Source of the DNA: Phycisphaeraceae bacterium
GTDB lineage: Bacteria > Planctomycetota > Phycisphaerae > Phycisphaerales > UBA1924
Direction: 5' to 3'
DNA: 64,000 nucleotides
NCBI GenBank assembly: GCA_020639235.1
Contig: JACKHC010000001.1
Coordinates: forward strand, 2,356,001-2,420,000
Positions within the stretch are counted from its first letter, which is position 1, and every line of letters begins with the position of its first letter. The position numbers and the translations under genes were made by a program. The notes beneath the pieces are model-generated. The model searched no databases, was not told the DNA's origin, and saw only the letters and a list, made by a program, of their open reading frames with translations. This document shows positions 43,020-51,855 of the stretch, piece after piece.

Positions 43020-45864
43020 TACCCACTCGCACGCCTGGCGAATCGATCCTCTGCCCGACTTCCTGATGGATCACACGCTGACTGAGGATCGTGCGCCGAT
43101 GCGGATGCGCGAGATCATGTCGCGTTGGACCCAGCTTGTCGCATCCCTGTGGCGATGGCACGACCGCGCGACATTCGCACTCCGATTCACTTCGGATTGT
43201 GATCAAATCCGCGCGTTCCTGCTCGCGACACCGTTCCGCGAAGCAGAAAACGGGATGCTACGCGATGACATCGCTGTTCTGATGCGATCCCACGGCATTC
43301 CCGCGGCCGAGTCCATTTCATCTGACCCGACCGCTCCTAACTCCCCCGACTGGGATCTCGGCGGAACTCCTGTTGTCGCAGAGGTCCGCCAGCACACGAA
43401 CAGCCGGCTTTGGTCTCTACCCCGTCGTGCAACAACGACTCAGCAGTTTCGAGACGAGTTCGCTTGGCTCCCGAAGGGATACATCGAGGCGACGCCGCAC
43501 ATTTTCCCTTGGTGGGGACCGGGCGGGCCGTTCCTTCTGCCCATGGAGAAACTGATCTCGCAACCGGTGCCATGCGCTATAACGGTGTACCTCCTACCGA
43601 CCGTGCTCACTACCGAGGAGTGGGGCTGGCTGTCGTTTCTGGCGCGATGCGCGCAATCGGTTGGCGACTATCAAGAGCAAACCATCGATCAGGCGTTCGC
43701 GCAGCGAAAGGTTGATCCCGCAGCGTCACTCGCGGGCCGGCTGGCTATTGCCAATCTGCGTCGGCTCTCCGACAAGCCCTTCCTGACGGCAGTTCATTGC
43801 ATAGCGGGAAGAGGACACATCGCGTCTGCACAATCGGTCGCCGGGTCTATTCAATCCATCGTCTTCGAGCCGCCGTACGAGGTCAGTAGCCCGGAGGATG
43901 ATCGCTTGCCCGCAGCCGCTGACATGGTGGTTCTCAGCGGTACAAACGACGGTGGTGCATTCGTTGCGACTCAAGTCACGCGGAACCCGTTTGCACAGCG
44001 CTCAAAGGATGAGGGTCACACACTCCGCCGACTCCCATACCTTGTCGATGCGCGCGGCGCAGCAACAGTGTTCCGCCTTCCGATCAATGTTCGTGGTGGT
44101 GTGCCGGGTTTCAGGGTCGCGCAGCGTCCGCCCGACTTCCACCCCGGCCCCAGAACCTCGATCGTGCCGCAGGATCATGTGCTCATCGGCGAACTCCACC
44201 AAGGCGGCCTCGCGACGATTCACAGAGATCAGTTCACAAAGCATGCACTCGTGACCGGTTTCACCGGTAGCGGCAAGACCGTGACGGTCATGAGCCTCAT
44301 CCATCAGCTTCACGAGGCACGCGTCCCGGTCCTGGTCATCGAGTCCGCAAAGCACGAATACCGCTCGCTCTTGGGTGTCCGACATTTCCACGGAGGGACC
44401 GAGGACGCAAAGCCGATGTGGGTGTTCACGGTCGGGAATGAAGCGTGCGCGCCGCTGCGCCTGAATCCGTTTGAGCTGCTTCCGGGCGTCCGCGTTGAAG
44501 CCCATATCAGCCGGCTGCAGACCTGCTTCGAGGCCGCGTTGCCTCCCATCGGTCCGCTGGCCTCAATGATCGGCGAGGCGCTCGTCGACATCTATGAGCG
44601 AGCGGGGTGGCGGCTCACAGATATCGGCCCCGAGATCGGTGAGCCGCTCTGCATGCGATTCCCATCGATGCACGATTTCTACAAACGCATGTCGCAGCTC
44701 GTGGGCGAACGCGGGTACGAGGGCGAGGTGCGGAGCAATGTCGCCGCCGCGGTACTAGGACGAATCAAGCCGCTGACCGTTGGAACTAAAGGCCTGATGT
44801 TCAGGGGAGATCAGGAGCCGCGACCGGGTGAGTCGAGGAAGCAGTCCCTGATCAGCGACATATTCAATCGCACTTCGATCGTCGAACTGAATGACCTAAA
44901 TATTGAGGACAAAGCCCTCGTAACCATGTTCCTGCTCACATTCCTCCGCGAGTATCGCGAGCGCAACGCCTCTCACGACGGCACGCTCGTGCACGCCGCA
45001 GTCGTGGAAGAGGCTCACAATGTTCTGGAGAACATCGAGTCCGCCGGGAATGTTGAAGGCGGTGGCGCCGATACGCGCTTCAAGGCGGTCCAGGCGTTCT
45101 CGCAGATGCTCACCGAAATCCGCGCACTAGGACAATCTCTGATTATCGTCGACCAGAGCCCCGAGAAGCTCGCGCCGGACGCGTTGCGCAACACGAATAT
45201 CCAGATCGCGCATCAACTTCGGGACGCCGAGGACCGTGAGTCTGTGGCTCGGGCCATGATCATGGAGCCAGAGCAGCGTGACTTCCTGGGCAAACTTCGC
45301 CCCGGACATGCCGCGCTGTTCGTGACGGGTCTCGAGCGCGCCACATTCGTGCGCGTGCCGAGATACACCGGTCAGAGCCCGTCGATCGCCTCCGCTATTA
45401 CCGTGGCTACGCTAACGCCACCAAGCGACGAAGTGGTGCGTGAACACATGACCAGCGTGACCTCGCCGTACCGAACCGGCCCATTCGATCGCGCGTGCGA
45501 GTCGTGCGCTGTCCGGCTGACCTGCGACCATCGCAAACCGACAGTTGCCGCACTGACATTGAACGGCAAGGCCGAGCAGTTCGCAGCAGTGTCAGACCAC
45601 TACCGACGCAACAGGGGTGTGAGTCGGCGCGACACCGTCCACGATCTCGTGCGTCTGAGCGTGTCTGTTGCCAAGGACGCGGACGAGCGTCCACGCCCGT
45701 CTGGAGTGTGGTGCGCCTTCGTGCATCTATGGCATCGTGATCGCTTCAACTGGACCGAGCAGTTCCCCGAGTACGGCTATGACACCCTCATGAATGTGCT
45801 CCGGGAGTGCCACCCTGAATTGGATGCACAACTGCCCGTCGAGTCAACGCATGGAGAAATGTAA
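43006..45864 (+). CDS. HerA/VirB4-like P-loop ATPase
   Basis: 952 residues; AAGGAGG precedes ATG 43006. The N-terminal 400 residues match nothing I know. The HerA/DUF87-type ATPase core runs from about 390 to 790: an approach segment VLIGELHQGGLATIHRDQF, Walker A GFTGSGKT at 418-425, Walker B HAAVVEEAHNVL near 664, and the later conserved LIIVDQSPEKLAPDALRNTN with a GHAALFVTG strand. A Cys/His cluster (CESCAVRLTCDH) near 831-842 could bind metal. These ATPases form hexameric pumps for DNA or protein. No NurA-like nuclease is adjacent; the coupled membrane protein suggests a membrane-bound translocase. Confidence 0.88.
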   Translation: MLEDNTHSHAWRIDPLPDFLMDHTLTEDRAPMRMREIMSRWTQLVASLWRWHDRATFALRFTSDCDQIRAFLLATPFREAENGMLRDDIAVLMRSHGIPAAESISSDPTAPNSPDWDLGGTPVVAEVRQHTNSRLWSLPRRATTTQQFRDEFAWLPKGYIEATPHIFPWWGPGGPFLLPMEKLISQPVPCAITVYLLPTVLTTEEWGWLSFLARCAQSVGDYQEQTIDQAFAQRKVDPAASLAGRLAIANLRRLSDKPFLTAVHCIAGRGHIASAQSVAGSIQSIVFEPPYEVSSPEDDRLPAAADMVVLSGTNDGGAFVATQVTRNPFAQRSKDEGHTLRRLPYLVDARGAATVFRLPINVRGGVPGFRVAQRPPDFHPGPRTSIVPQDHVLIGELHQGGLATIHRDQFTKHALVTGFTGSGKTVTVMSLIHQLHEARVPVLVIESAKHEYRSLLGVRHFHGGTEDAKPMWVFTVGNEACAPLRLNPFELLPGVRVEAHISRLQTCFEAALPPIGPLASMIGEALVDIYERAGWRLTDIGPEIGEPLCMRFPSMHDFYKRMSQLVGERGYEGEVRSNVAAAVLGRIKPLTVGTKGLMFRGDQEPRPGESRKQSLISDIFNRTSIVELNDLNIEDKALVTMFLLTFLREYRERNASHDGTLVHAAVVEEAHNVLENIESAGNVEGGGADTRFKAVQAFSQMLTEIRALGQSLIIVDQSPEKLAPDALRNTNIQIAHQLRDAEDRESVARAMIMEPEQRDFLGKLRPGHAALFVTGLERATFVRVPRYTGQSPSIASAITVATLTPPSDEVVREHMTSVTSPYRTGPFDRACESCAVRLTCDHRKPTVAALTLNGKAEQFAAVSDHYRRNRGVSRRDTVHDLVRLSVSVAKDADERPRPSGVWCAFVHLWHRDRFNWTEQFPEYGYDTLMNVLRECHPELDAQLPVESTHGEM

Positions 45865-46073
45865 TGAGCAACCTGGAACAGAAGCTACATCGTCCGGCCG
45901 AGAGTATCGCCAATGCCCCGATGGACAGCGACGGCTGCGGCGAGAAGAAGCCAGATGCGCTCATTGGTGCCCGGCTTGAGCGGCCAGTCAGTGAGCGAAC
46001 CGGCCTGCAGGAAGCTGTCTCTCGAGAGGAGCAGCAGTCACGCAACTCAGAGTTGATGAAAGCACTCGACTAA
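45864..46073 (+). CDS. Small charged protein coupled to the ATPase gene
   Basis: 69 residues. The ATG overlaps the ATPase stop codon (TAATG), strong evidence for coupled translation. The sequence is hydrophilic and mostly Glu/Arg-rich with no transmembrane segment (ERPVSERTGLQEAVSREEQQ). It could be an adaptor or a substrate of the ATPase; no family was recognised. Confidence 0.6.
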   Translation: MSNLEQKLHRPAESIANAPMDSDGCGEKKPDALIGARLERPVSERTGLQEAVSREEQQSRNSELMKALD

Positions 46074-46131
46074 CCCTTTGAGTATCCACTTTCACATTTC
46101 GGGTCAATACATCGTCTGACACATTTCACAG

Positions 46132-46143
46132 TGTGTTAACACA
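46132..46143. promoter_or_regulatory. Palindrome TGTGTTAACACA, candidate operator
   Basis: A perfect 12-bp palindrome 17 bases before the ATG of the 288-aa gene and just upstream of its GGAG. Its position fits a repressor site or a promoter-proximal operator. No second copy was noticed in the window, so this is a weak call. Confidence 0.35.
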
Positions 46144-46160
46144 GATTGGAGAACCACACC

Positions 46161-47027
46161 ATGGCATCTTTAGAGGATCAGATTACGAAAAGTGAGTCGG
46201 ATACAGCATCCATGGAGATGGATGAGAGAGTCGACAAGGAACAGACCGAGCGAAACCAGGACTTATGGCGGGCAGAAGCCACCGCAGGATCGACAGACGA
46301 GCATTGGACGTCGCAGGAACTGCCCGAAAGTCCGATCGGTGCCGAGGGCGTCTTCGAGGCAAATGGCAACAGTGAGTCGGAGTTCGAGACCGCGCGACGC
46401 GAGGCAACGGTTGGATTCGAACGGGAGTACAAGGGGGCGGATCTCGATGCCAAGTTCGACCAGTCGATCGACAAACTCACCAGCCCATCGGGTGTCGGCG
46501 ACTTTGTCCACGGCGGAGTCGAGCTGATCGGGACGATGGGCGAAGCTGTTGCGAATACAGGCCGCGGGCTTCAGGAGTTTGGTCCAGGGCTCGGCGAGTC
46601 TGTCGAAGCCAAATCACACGACCGGAACGATCCCGAAATCATGGAGGCGACCGGCAGCGTGCTCGGTGAGGTCGCGGAAGGCGTGATCGAGTGGACGGGT
46701 GCGACTTTCGGCCCCCTTATTGAGGCATCGGGCGAGGTCGTCCGGGCAGGGGCCGAGGTTGTGGATAACGGTCTCGACGCCGTCGAAGCACTCGCGAGCG
46801 GCGATCCGATGAACGCCGGCGCGAGCATCCTGAGCTCCGCCAGCGAAGCCGGCAAGGCCATCGGGCGTGCCGCGGATGTGACCATGCACGCCGCCGAGAA
46901 GTCGCTCAAGGGAAGCGTTGGCGAACTCATCGAAGGCGCAGCGGAAGTGGGACGAGAGATCGGCGAAGGCGCGGGCGAAGTGCTCGGGTTGTTCAACGAC
47001 GACCCGGATGAGAGGCGCCGGCGCTGA
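46161..47027 (+). CDS. Acidic helical protein downstream of the HerA operon
   Basis: 288 residues; GGAG lies eight bases before ATG 46161. The N-terminal 130 residues are very acidic and polar (MEMDERVDKEQTERNQDLW). The C-terminal half has repeated amphipathic helices rich in Gly, Ala, Val and Glu (GSVLGEVAEGVIEWTGATFG, ASGEVVRAGAEVVDNGLDAV, AAEVGREIGEGAGEVLGLF) with glycine-zipper spacing. No signal peptide. Could be a membrane-inserting or exported protein, perhaps a substrate of the neighbouring ATPase system, but this is only suggested by context. No family recognised. Confidence 0.65.
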   Translation: MASLEDQITKSESDTASMEMDERVDKEQTERNQDLWRAEATAGSTDEHWTSQELPESPIGAEGVFEANGNSESEFETARREATVGFEREYKGADLDAKFDQSIDKLTSPSGVGDFVHGGVELIGTMGEAVANTGRGLQEFGPGLGESVEAKSHDRNDPEIMEATGSVLGEVAEGVIEWTGATFGPLIEASGEVVRAGAEVVDNGLDAVEALASGDPMNAGASILSSASEAGKAIGRAADVTMHAAEKSLKGSVGELIEGAAEVGREIGEGAGEVLGLFNDDPDERRRR

Positions 47028-47121
47028 GTCGGTGACAGAAGAAGTGTCGTAGCGCAAGGCAGATGGTCTGCCTCGCGACAAGGAGTGGCTAAACCGGCGA
47101 AGAGCCGGGAAGGTATCACAC

Positions 47122-47748
47122 ATGAACAGGATGTTGAGAAAAGCAGGATTGGCAGCACTCATCGGCTTGTGCATCGGGTGCGGGGCATCATGCGGACGAG
47201 GCCCATCCTCAGCCGAGGCGAACGGTGGGGCATCCACCACACCGACGGTGCGATGGTCCGAGATGGGTGTCACGCTGAATGTGCCGAGTGATCTTGTCCT
47301 AACTCGCAAGGCAACAAGGGGAGCAGTCTGGGGTCCAAAACAGCAAAATCAAGAATGGATGCTCGCTAAATTCAGCGAGCCATTAGCCGACACGGCCGAT
47401 TGGTATTCGGAGTCACTATTGGTTGGCCAAACAATCGGATCTGAAGCCTTAACTCCCGGCATACTCCAATCCGCCATCGAGTCCGATCGCAGCTACGCGC
47501 AATCAGCTGCCAGACAACAAGGCCTCAAAATCGAGCTGCGAGATCCAGATATCGTATCTCTCGGTGTTCGCAAGTTCTATGTCTCGGAGTATGAGCTAAC
47601 GACCGACCTCGGCCCATATGTGGTTCGCACCTACTTTGCCAAGTTCACACATGGCATCGTGTGGTTCACGATATATGCGTGTCCACAAGACCTTGAGCGT
47701 TTCAAAGCGATCTGTGAACCGATCATCGCGCAGGCACAAATCAACTAA
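47122..47748 (+). CDS. Lipoprotein with DcrB/PsbP-like fold pattern
   Basis: 208 residues. Signal peptide with lipobox LCIGC near residue 19. The mature part opens with WSEMGVTLNVPSDLVLT and has a strand/helix order (YYVSE-like, PYVVRTYFAKF, GIVWFTIYACPQDLERFKAI, closing helix) reminiscent of DcrB/PsbP-like domains. GAAGG precedes the ATG, and a 5-bp hairpin CCGGC/GCCGG lies at 47094-47108. A lower-GC stretch covers 47.3-47.7 kb. Function not assigned. Confidence 0.65.
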   Translation: MNRMLRKAGLAALIGLCIGCGASCGRGPSSAEANGGASTTPTVRWSEMGVTLNVPSDLVLTRKATRGAVWGPKQQNQEWMLAKFSEPLADTADWYSESLLVGQTIGSEALTPGILQSAIESDRSYAQSAARQQGLKIELRDPDIVSLGVRKFYVSEYELTTDLGPYVVRTYFAKFTHGIVWFTIYACPQDLERFKAICEPIIAQAQIN

Positions 47749-47762
47749 TCCGGAGATACGCA

Positions 47763-48437
47763 ATGGATGAGCCAAGAGCATTCTGGTTCCCCGTGGTCAT
47801 TGTCGCAATCTTCACCGGTATATGGCTTCTCGCCGGTACCGACTTTCTCGCGGACAACATCCTGCCCGCGCCCAGACACACCGACACCTGGACCGAACTC
47901 GAAACCAATGTCCAGATGCGCTGGAAACTCGCGCAGGCCGGCACGGTGGTGCGCGAATGGATGTTCGCCAACCTCGTGTACTGGCCTCGATCCGCTGGGC
48001 GTGGACTTCCGGTGTGGTTCCTCTCGCTTTGGACACACTCGCTCATCAATGTCGGCTTGCTTACAAGCATCATCGCCGTCTCGGCACTCGGCGTGCTCGG
48101 ATTCGCCTCCGAGCAACGGCTCGGGGCCGGCATGATGGTGGGCGCTGTCATTATCGCCTTCATCCTCAACGCCGTCGTAATGGCGATCGGGCTCGTCGGC
48201 ACTGCAGCGGCGGGATCATGGTGCATGATCGGGGCTCTCGCAGCGCTCCTCGCGTGTGGTGGCTCGGAGGATGAACCGGCCGTCGCGACACGAATACTCG
48301 GCATCGTTGTGATCGTCTGCCTACTCCTCGGAGTGCCCGAACGGGTCGGCGGTACACCGGTGTTCTTCGCCCAATGGCTCCCGGGCACGATCCTGGGAGC
48401 CGCCATTGGCGGTGTGCACTGGATGGCTACGCGATAG
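47763..48437 (+). CDS. Multi-pass membrane protein, unknown function
   Basis: 224 residues; GGAG precedes the ATG, 14 bases after the lipoprotein stop, so the two likely form an operon. About five hydrophobic helices: 7-27 (WFPVVIVAIFTGIWLLAG), 96-118 (LINVGLLTSIIAVSALGVL), 127-150, 152-170 and 180-196. The first loop contains Trp/Arg-rich amphipathic sequence. No transporter or enzyme motif was seen. Confidence 0.7.
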   Translation: MDEPRAFWFPVVIVAIFTGIWLLAGTDFLADNILPAPRHTDTWTELETNVQMRWKLAQAGTVVREWMFANLVYWPRSAGRGLPVWFLSLWTHSLINVGLLTSIIAVSALGVLGFASEQRLGAGMMVGAVIIAFILNAVVMAIGLVGTAAAGSWCMIGALAALLACGGSEDEPAVATRILGIVVIVCLLLGVPERVGGTPVFFAQWLPGTILGAAIGGVHWMATR

Positions 48438-48540
48438 GCGGGGAGCCCTCATGAAATCGTGATGGGCGAGAGAAGCGAACTGGCCGTATTCAGGGGCCTG
48501 AGAACGGCAACCATCGAATCAACATGACAAGGAGACCGAC

Positions 48541-49200
48541 ATGATTACCAAGAAGTCCTGTAAGCCGACGCTTCGGACCGGAATGTATGTTGAGAATGGA
48601 CACTTTGCTGGTAAGTCCTTCCGAAGCGCTGAAACCTTTGAGGCCTCAGACATCGAGACGGTCTACTCAATGGCGGCGGGTGCTCGAAAGAGCTTTACAC
48701 GCGGCCCAGGCGGAGTGGCCTTCCGGCACATCGTGACCCTCGCCAATAAGTCCGTGCATGCGTCGCCACTACTTAACCATGACGCGATGCTTGCTGTCGA
48801 CCGAGCTCTTACCGAGCGTGTGATTGAGCCACGCGTCAAGGCCGCGCTGGCTGAGATCGAAGCGGGCCACGAGGTCCGTTTCCGCTGCTTCAAAGAGAGA
48901 GACGCAAGAAAGCGTAAGACGACCCTGTACACGGTTGTGCTGACTCTGAAAGGTATCCGCCATGAGGACAAACGGGGATCGGCACTGATCGAGTGGCGTG
49001 ATCTCGATCGTCTGGGCGCCTATGTCCAGCGGAACGCGATCTGGTCATGGCGACTCATCGCGAAGGATCTCAAGGACGGGCGCTCCCCGTCGTCAGCCAG
49101 TTCGATTGAGTTGATGTTCTGCAATCAGATCGAGGACTTCCTCGTGATGGACAACCTGATTCGATTGCTGTTGGGCAGTCGTGCTCGGCCTCAATCATGA
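48541..49200 (+). CDS. Hypothetical cytoplasmic protein
   Basis: 219 residues; AAGGAG sits seven bases before the ATG. No signal peptide or transmembrane segment. Lys/Arg-rich with a mixed alpha/beta look (TLYTVVLTLKGIRHEDKRGS, SSIELMFCNQIEDFLVMDNL). No family recognised. It is the last gene before the integrated element; the 224 bases after it, to the integrase, hold no gene and may contain the attachment site. Confidence 0.65.
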   Translation: MITKKSCKPTLRTGMYVENGHFAGKSFRSAETFEASDIETVYSMAAGARKSFTRGPGGVAFRHIVTLANKSVHASPLLNHDAMLAVDRALTERVIEPRVKAALAEIEAGHEVRFRCFKERDARKRKTTLYTVVLTLKGIRHEDKRGSALIEWRDLDRLGAYVQRNAIWSWRLIAKDLKDGRSPSSASSIELMFCNQIEDFLVMDNLIRLLLGSRARPQS

Positions 49201-49424
49201 CTCCGAAGCGATGTTTACTAAGCGCGGCGCAATAGCGAACGAGCTATGAGAAGTGGTCTCAGGATTGTTTTGGCCGGATTACAAGCGGTCGTAGTGAACC
49301 GTTGACGCACACCACCAGCCATTCACGTATCGTTTGGAATCAAAGCTCGCTTATCGTCCAGTATGTACCCCCAAGACGATTCTTTCACCGCCATGTTCAG
49401 GATCACTCATGATCTTTAGCGTTC

Positions 49425-50060
49425 CTACCACCCCCTCCCCCGCATGGCGTCGATGACGGCGGTGGGCATGATGTGGTCGAGGTAGCGGGCGGTGGTGGTG
49501 ATGCTGCGGTGTCCGAGTTGCCTTGAGATCACGGCGATATCGACGCCCTCTGCCCGGAGTTCGGCCGCCATCGTGTGGCGCAGCCCGTGGGCGTGGACGC
49601 GCTTGGCGATGCCGGCCTTCATCCCCAATCGCGGCAGCAGCACGCGCACGTACGACGCGGAGACCGCGCCGCCTCGGGTCGTGCACAAGAGCGGCACCGT
49701 CTTCCAATCCACCCCCCTGCTCATGCGGCGTCTGGCCTCGACCCAGCGGGCGATTACAGCGCACGCCGCCGGGTCGATCCCCACCGTCCTCGCGTACCCG
49801 TTCTTTCCCCGCAGCACCCGCACGATCCCGCGCTGCAGGTCGATGTCCTTGGGGTAGAGCGCCAGCGCCTCGCTCACCCGCAGCCCGGCGCGGTACAGCA
49901 GCGCGATCAGCGCCCGGTTCCGCAGGCCCGTCGGCGACCGCGCCCCGCAGGCGTCCATCAATCTTCGCGCCTCGTCCTCGGTGAGCACCTCGATGGGGAG
50001 CGTGGTCTTCTTCGTGTTCCGTGTGGAACCGCCAGCATGTTGTTCTCGTGTGTAATGCAT
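49425..50060 (-). CDS. Tyrosine recombinase (phage integrase family), short form
   Basis: 211 residues, nearly all catalytic domain. The active-site set is visible: Arg in YRAGLRVSEALAL near 60, HGLRHTMA near 150, GHRSITTTARYLDH with the catalytic Tyr near 185. The N-terminal SAM-like core-binding domain is absent or cut to about 30 residues, so this is shorter than standard XerC/integrases (about 300). It may be a small-form integrase or a 5'-truncated one. It lies at the far left of the element, reading outward. Confidence 0.88.
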   Translation of the reverse strand: MHYTREQHAGGSTRNTKKTTLPIEVLTEDEARRLMDACGARSPTGLRNRALIALLYRAGLRVSEALALYPKDIDLQRGIVRVLRGKNGYARTVGIDPAACAVIARWVEARRRMSRGVDWKTVPLLCTTRGGAVSASYVRVLLPRLGMKAGIAKRVHAHGLRHTMAAELRAEGVDIAVISRQLGHRSITTTARYLDHIMPTAVIDAMRGRGW

Positions 50061-50114
50061 GTCTCACTCGGTAGCGCTTTGGAGCAGAAGCGATACCCAG
50101 TGCTACAGCGGGTT

Positions 50115-50345
50115 CTACGCCCCATCAAGGGCAATCCCGCCCTCACTGGCACGGTCCACGATGGCGAAGATCAAGACGCCCCCCGGCTTGCCGCACGCGC
50201 GGCACGGCCGGCCCTCGCTCAGCATGTTGCCGCCCTCGATGCCCACGCGCGGAGCGCCGCCGTGGCCTCGGCACACCGCACACTCCACCGGGGCCCTGGC
50301 CCGCTCCAGCCGCCTGATCCTCGACAGAATCGAACGCGTCGTCAT
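50115..50345 (-). CDS. Small zinc-ribbon-like protein
   Basis: 76 residues. ATG overlaps the TGA of the upstream gene (ATGA) with GGAGG seven bases before it. Two Cys pairs (CAVCRGHG near 22 and CRACGKPG near 47) should form a single zinc knuckle. The N-terminus (SILSRIRRLERARAP) is a basic helix. Such small zinc proteins are frequent in phage-like early regions; the function here is unknown. Confidence 0.7.
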   Translation of the reverse strand: MTTRSILSRIRRLERARAPVECAVCRGHGGAPRVGIEGGNMLSEGRPCRACGKPGGVLIFAIVDRASEGGIALDGA

Positions 50346-50773
50346 CGTTTCACCTCCGTCGCCTCGCCCTCGATCACCTCCCGCTGCTCCAGCCGCTCGA
50401 CGCGCTCCTGCAGCTCGTCGAGTTCCATGCCCTCGCGCCCGAACCTGAGCAACGCCACCGCGGCGCTCACGCGCGACTGGTGGCTCGCGCCCTTGTCGGC
50501 CATCACCTGCAGCAGCGTCTTGACCGCCGCCGCGGCGTACTGCTGGGTCATCGAGATGGCGCGGTCGAAGGCCTCCCTTCTGGCCCTGCGGTACAGATCG
50601 CGGAACGCCTCGTCGCGCAGCCACGTGTGAATCGTCCGCTCCGCCACGCCCGCGGACCGCGCCGCGGCCGCGACCGACGACTCGGTCATCAGCGCGATGA
50701 TGGCGCGCTCCTGCTTGGACGTGGTCTGCTCCGATAGCGGGCTGCTCTCCCGCTCGCCCGTGATGTGCGGCAT
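50342..50773 (-). CDS. Terminase-small-subunit-like HTH protein
   Basis: 143 residues. An N-terminal helix-turn-helix is plain (ALMTESSVAAAARSAGVAER, TIHTWLRDEAFRDLYRRAR). It is followed by long helices (AFDRAISMTQQYAAAAVKTL) and a coiled-coil end (LDELQERVERLEQREV). This is the layout of phage terminase small-subunit-like proteins found widely in integrated elements. No large subunit is present, so here it may act as a regulator. Coupled by ATGA to the zinc-ribbon gene. Confidence 0.75.
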   Translation of the reverse strand: MPHITGERESSPLSEQTTSKQERAIIALMTESSVAAAARSAGVAERTIHTWLRDEAFRDLYRRARREAFDRAISMTQQYAAAAVKTLLQVMADKGASHQSRVSAAVALLRFGREGMELDELQERVERLEQREVIEGEATEVKR

Positions 50774-50975
50774 GCCTCCCCCCCCTATTCACTCGCCGTC
50801 TCTTGGGTCGCCGCCTAGGCCCCGATCGCGAGGGGCCGACTCCTCCCAGATCTTCTCCCACATTCCTCGGAATGGGCCTTGATGTGTTGCGCGGCTGTTG
50901 CCCTCATGTGGACCGTTCCCGGTGCGCCGCGAGTGTTCGCAGCGCCACACCCACATATGCAGCAGGAGCAGCCAG

Positions 50976-51452
50976 ATGGCAAAGACCGCAAAGAACACCA
51001 AGCCGATCGACGCGACACCGACGACCACTTCACCCATGACCAATCCCCCCAAGAAGAAGTCAACCACAACAAAGAAGAACACCGCGAGCAAGAACACCAA
51101 GACCAAGCCCAAGCCCGCCCCACGCGGCGCTCGTGCCGCCGTGGGCGCTCCCAAGGCCAAGGCGACCACGGAGCACCCCGCCAAGACCGACGCCACACGG
51201 GGGCGTGTAGGCGCTTTAGAGGGCGCGTACGAGGTGCTCAAGACCGCGACCGAACCGATGTCCTGCAAGGCGCTCGTCGAGACGATGGCGCAGCGGAACA
51301 TCTGGTCGAGCCCCAGCGGCAAGACGCCCCACGCCACGCTCTACGCAGCCATCACGCGCGAGATCGCCGACAAGGGCCGACTGTCGCGCTTCGCCAAGGC
51401 CGGGCGCGGGCTGTTCGCGCTGGCCAAGAAAGAGGCGGGAGGGGGGGCGTGA
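50976..51452 (+). CDS. HARE-HTH protein with histone-like Lys/Ala/Pro tail
   Basis: 158 residues from ATG 50976 with GGAG upstream; earlier in-frame starts are in poor sequence. Residues 1-85 are a disordered, very basic tail of Lys/Thr/Pro/Ala (PPKKKSTTTKKNTASKNTKT), like histone H1. Residues about 88-155 form a HARE-HTH winged helix (GALEGAYEVLKTATEPMSCKALVETMAQRN then FAKAGRGLFAL). HARE-HTH domains are linked to DNA binding in chromatin and modification systems. Its stop overlaps the next gene's start. Confidence 0.78.
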   Translation: MAKTAKNTKPIDATPTTTSPMTNPPKKKSTTTKKNTASKNTKTKPKPAPRGARAAVGAPKAKATTEHPAKTDATRGRVGALEGAYEVLKTATEPMSCKALVETMAQRNIWSSPSGKTPHATLYAAITREIADKGRLSRFAKAGRGLFALAKKEAGGGA

Positions 51453-51778
51453 TGCAGCGCGACGAGTCGTTCAGCGTTGACCGCGCCGGCGCGCTGGTGC
51501 GCAGCGTCACTCCGGCGCGGGGTAGTCCCTACGAGCACCGGTGCCAGCTGTGGGCCTTCGAGAATGTCTGCCACGCCGCCGAGGAGTTCGGCGACAAGGG
51601 CTTCACGCTCGAGGACCTGATCGAGTGGGCGTCGGTCCCGCACACGCAGGCGGCCGTGGCGCTGGCCTTCCTCAAGGAACGCGGCTGCGTCACCACCGAG
51701 GGGCGACGGTCGTATGGGGGGGGCGGGCTCCACGCCGACGCCATGACCGAGTACCACGCGCTGCGGCCCCCCCAATAG
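51452..51778 (+). CDS. Winged-helix-like hypothetical protein
   Basis: 108 residues; TGATG overlap with the HARE-HTH stop means coupled translation. The middle reads like a winged helix: CQLWAFENVCHAAEEFGDKG, FTLEDLIEWASVPHTQAAVA, LAFLKERGCVTTEGRR. No family name was recognised. Probably a small DNA-binding regulator of the element. A hairpin terminator follows 28 bases later. Confidence 0.65.
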   Translation: MQRDESFSVDRAGALVRSVTPARGSPYEHRCQLWAFENVCHAAEEFGDKGFTLEDLIEWASVPHTQAAVALAFLKERGCVTTEGRRSYGGGGLHADAMTEYHALRPPQ

Positions 51779-51806
51779 GGCCGGTGCTCCGATCCGACCC
51801 CCAATT

Positions 51807-51827
51807 CCCCGCCTTCCGGCGGGGTTT
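51807..51827 (+). terminator. Intrinsic terminator after the HARE-HTH operon
   Basis: Perfect 7-bp stem CCCCGCC / GGCGGGG with a TTCC loop and a following TTT, between the 108-aa gene and the Fic promoter. Confidence 0.78.
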
Positions 51828-51855
51828 CTCGTGGCGGCGGCCACCCGGCCCTTAA

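Noticed and set aside
49201..49424. Possible left attachment site of the integrated element
   Set aside because: No sequence here could be matched by eye to the 66-bp outer repeat or to any repeat near 60.2 kb, so the boundary is left open.
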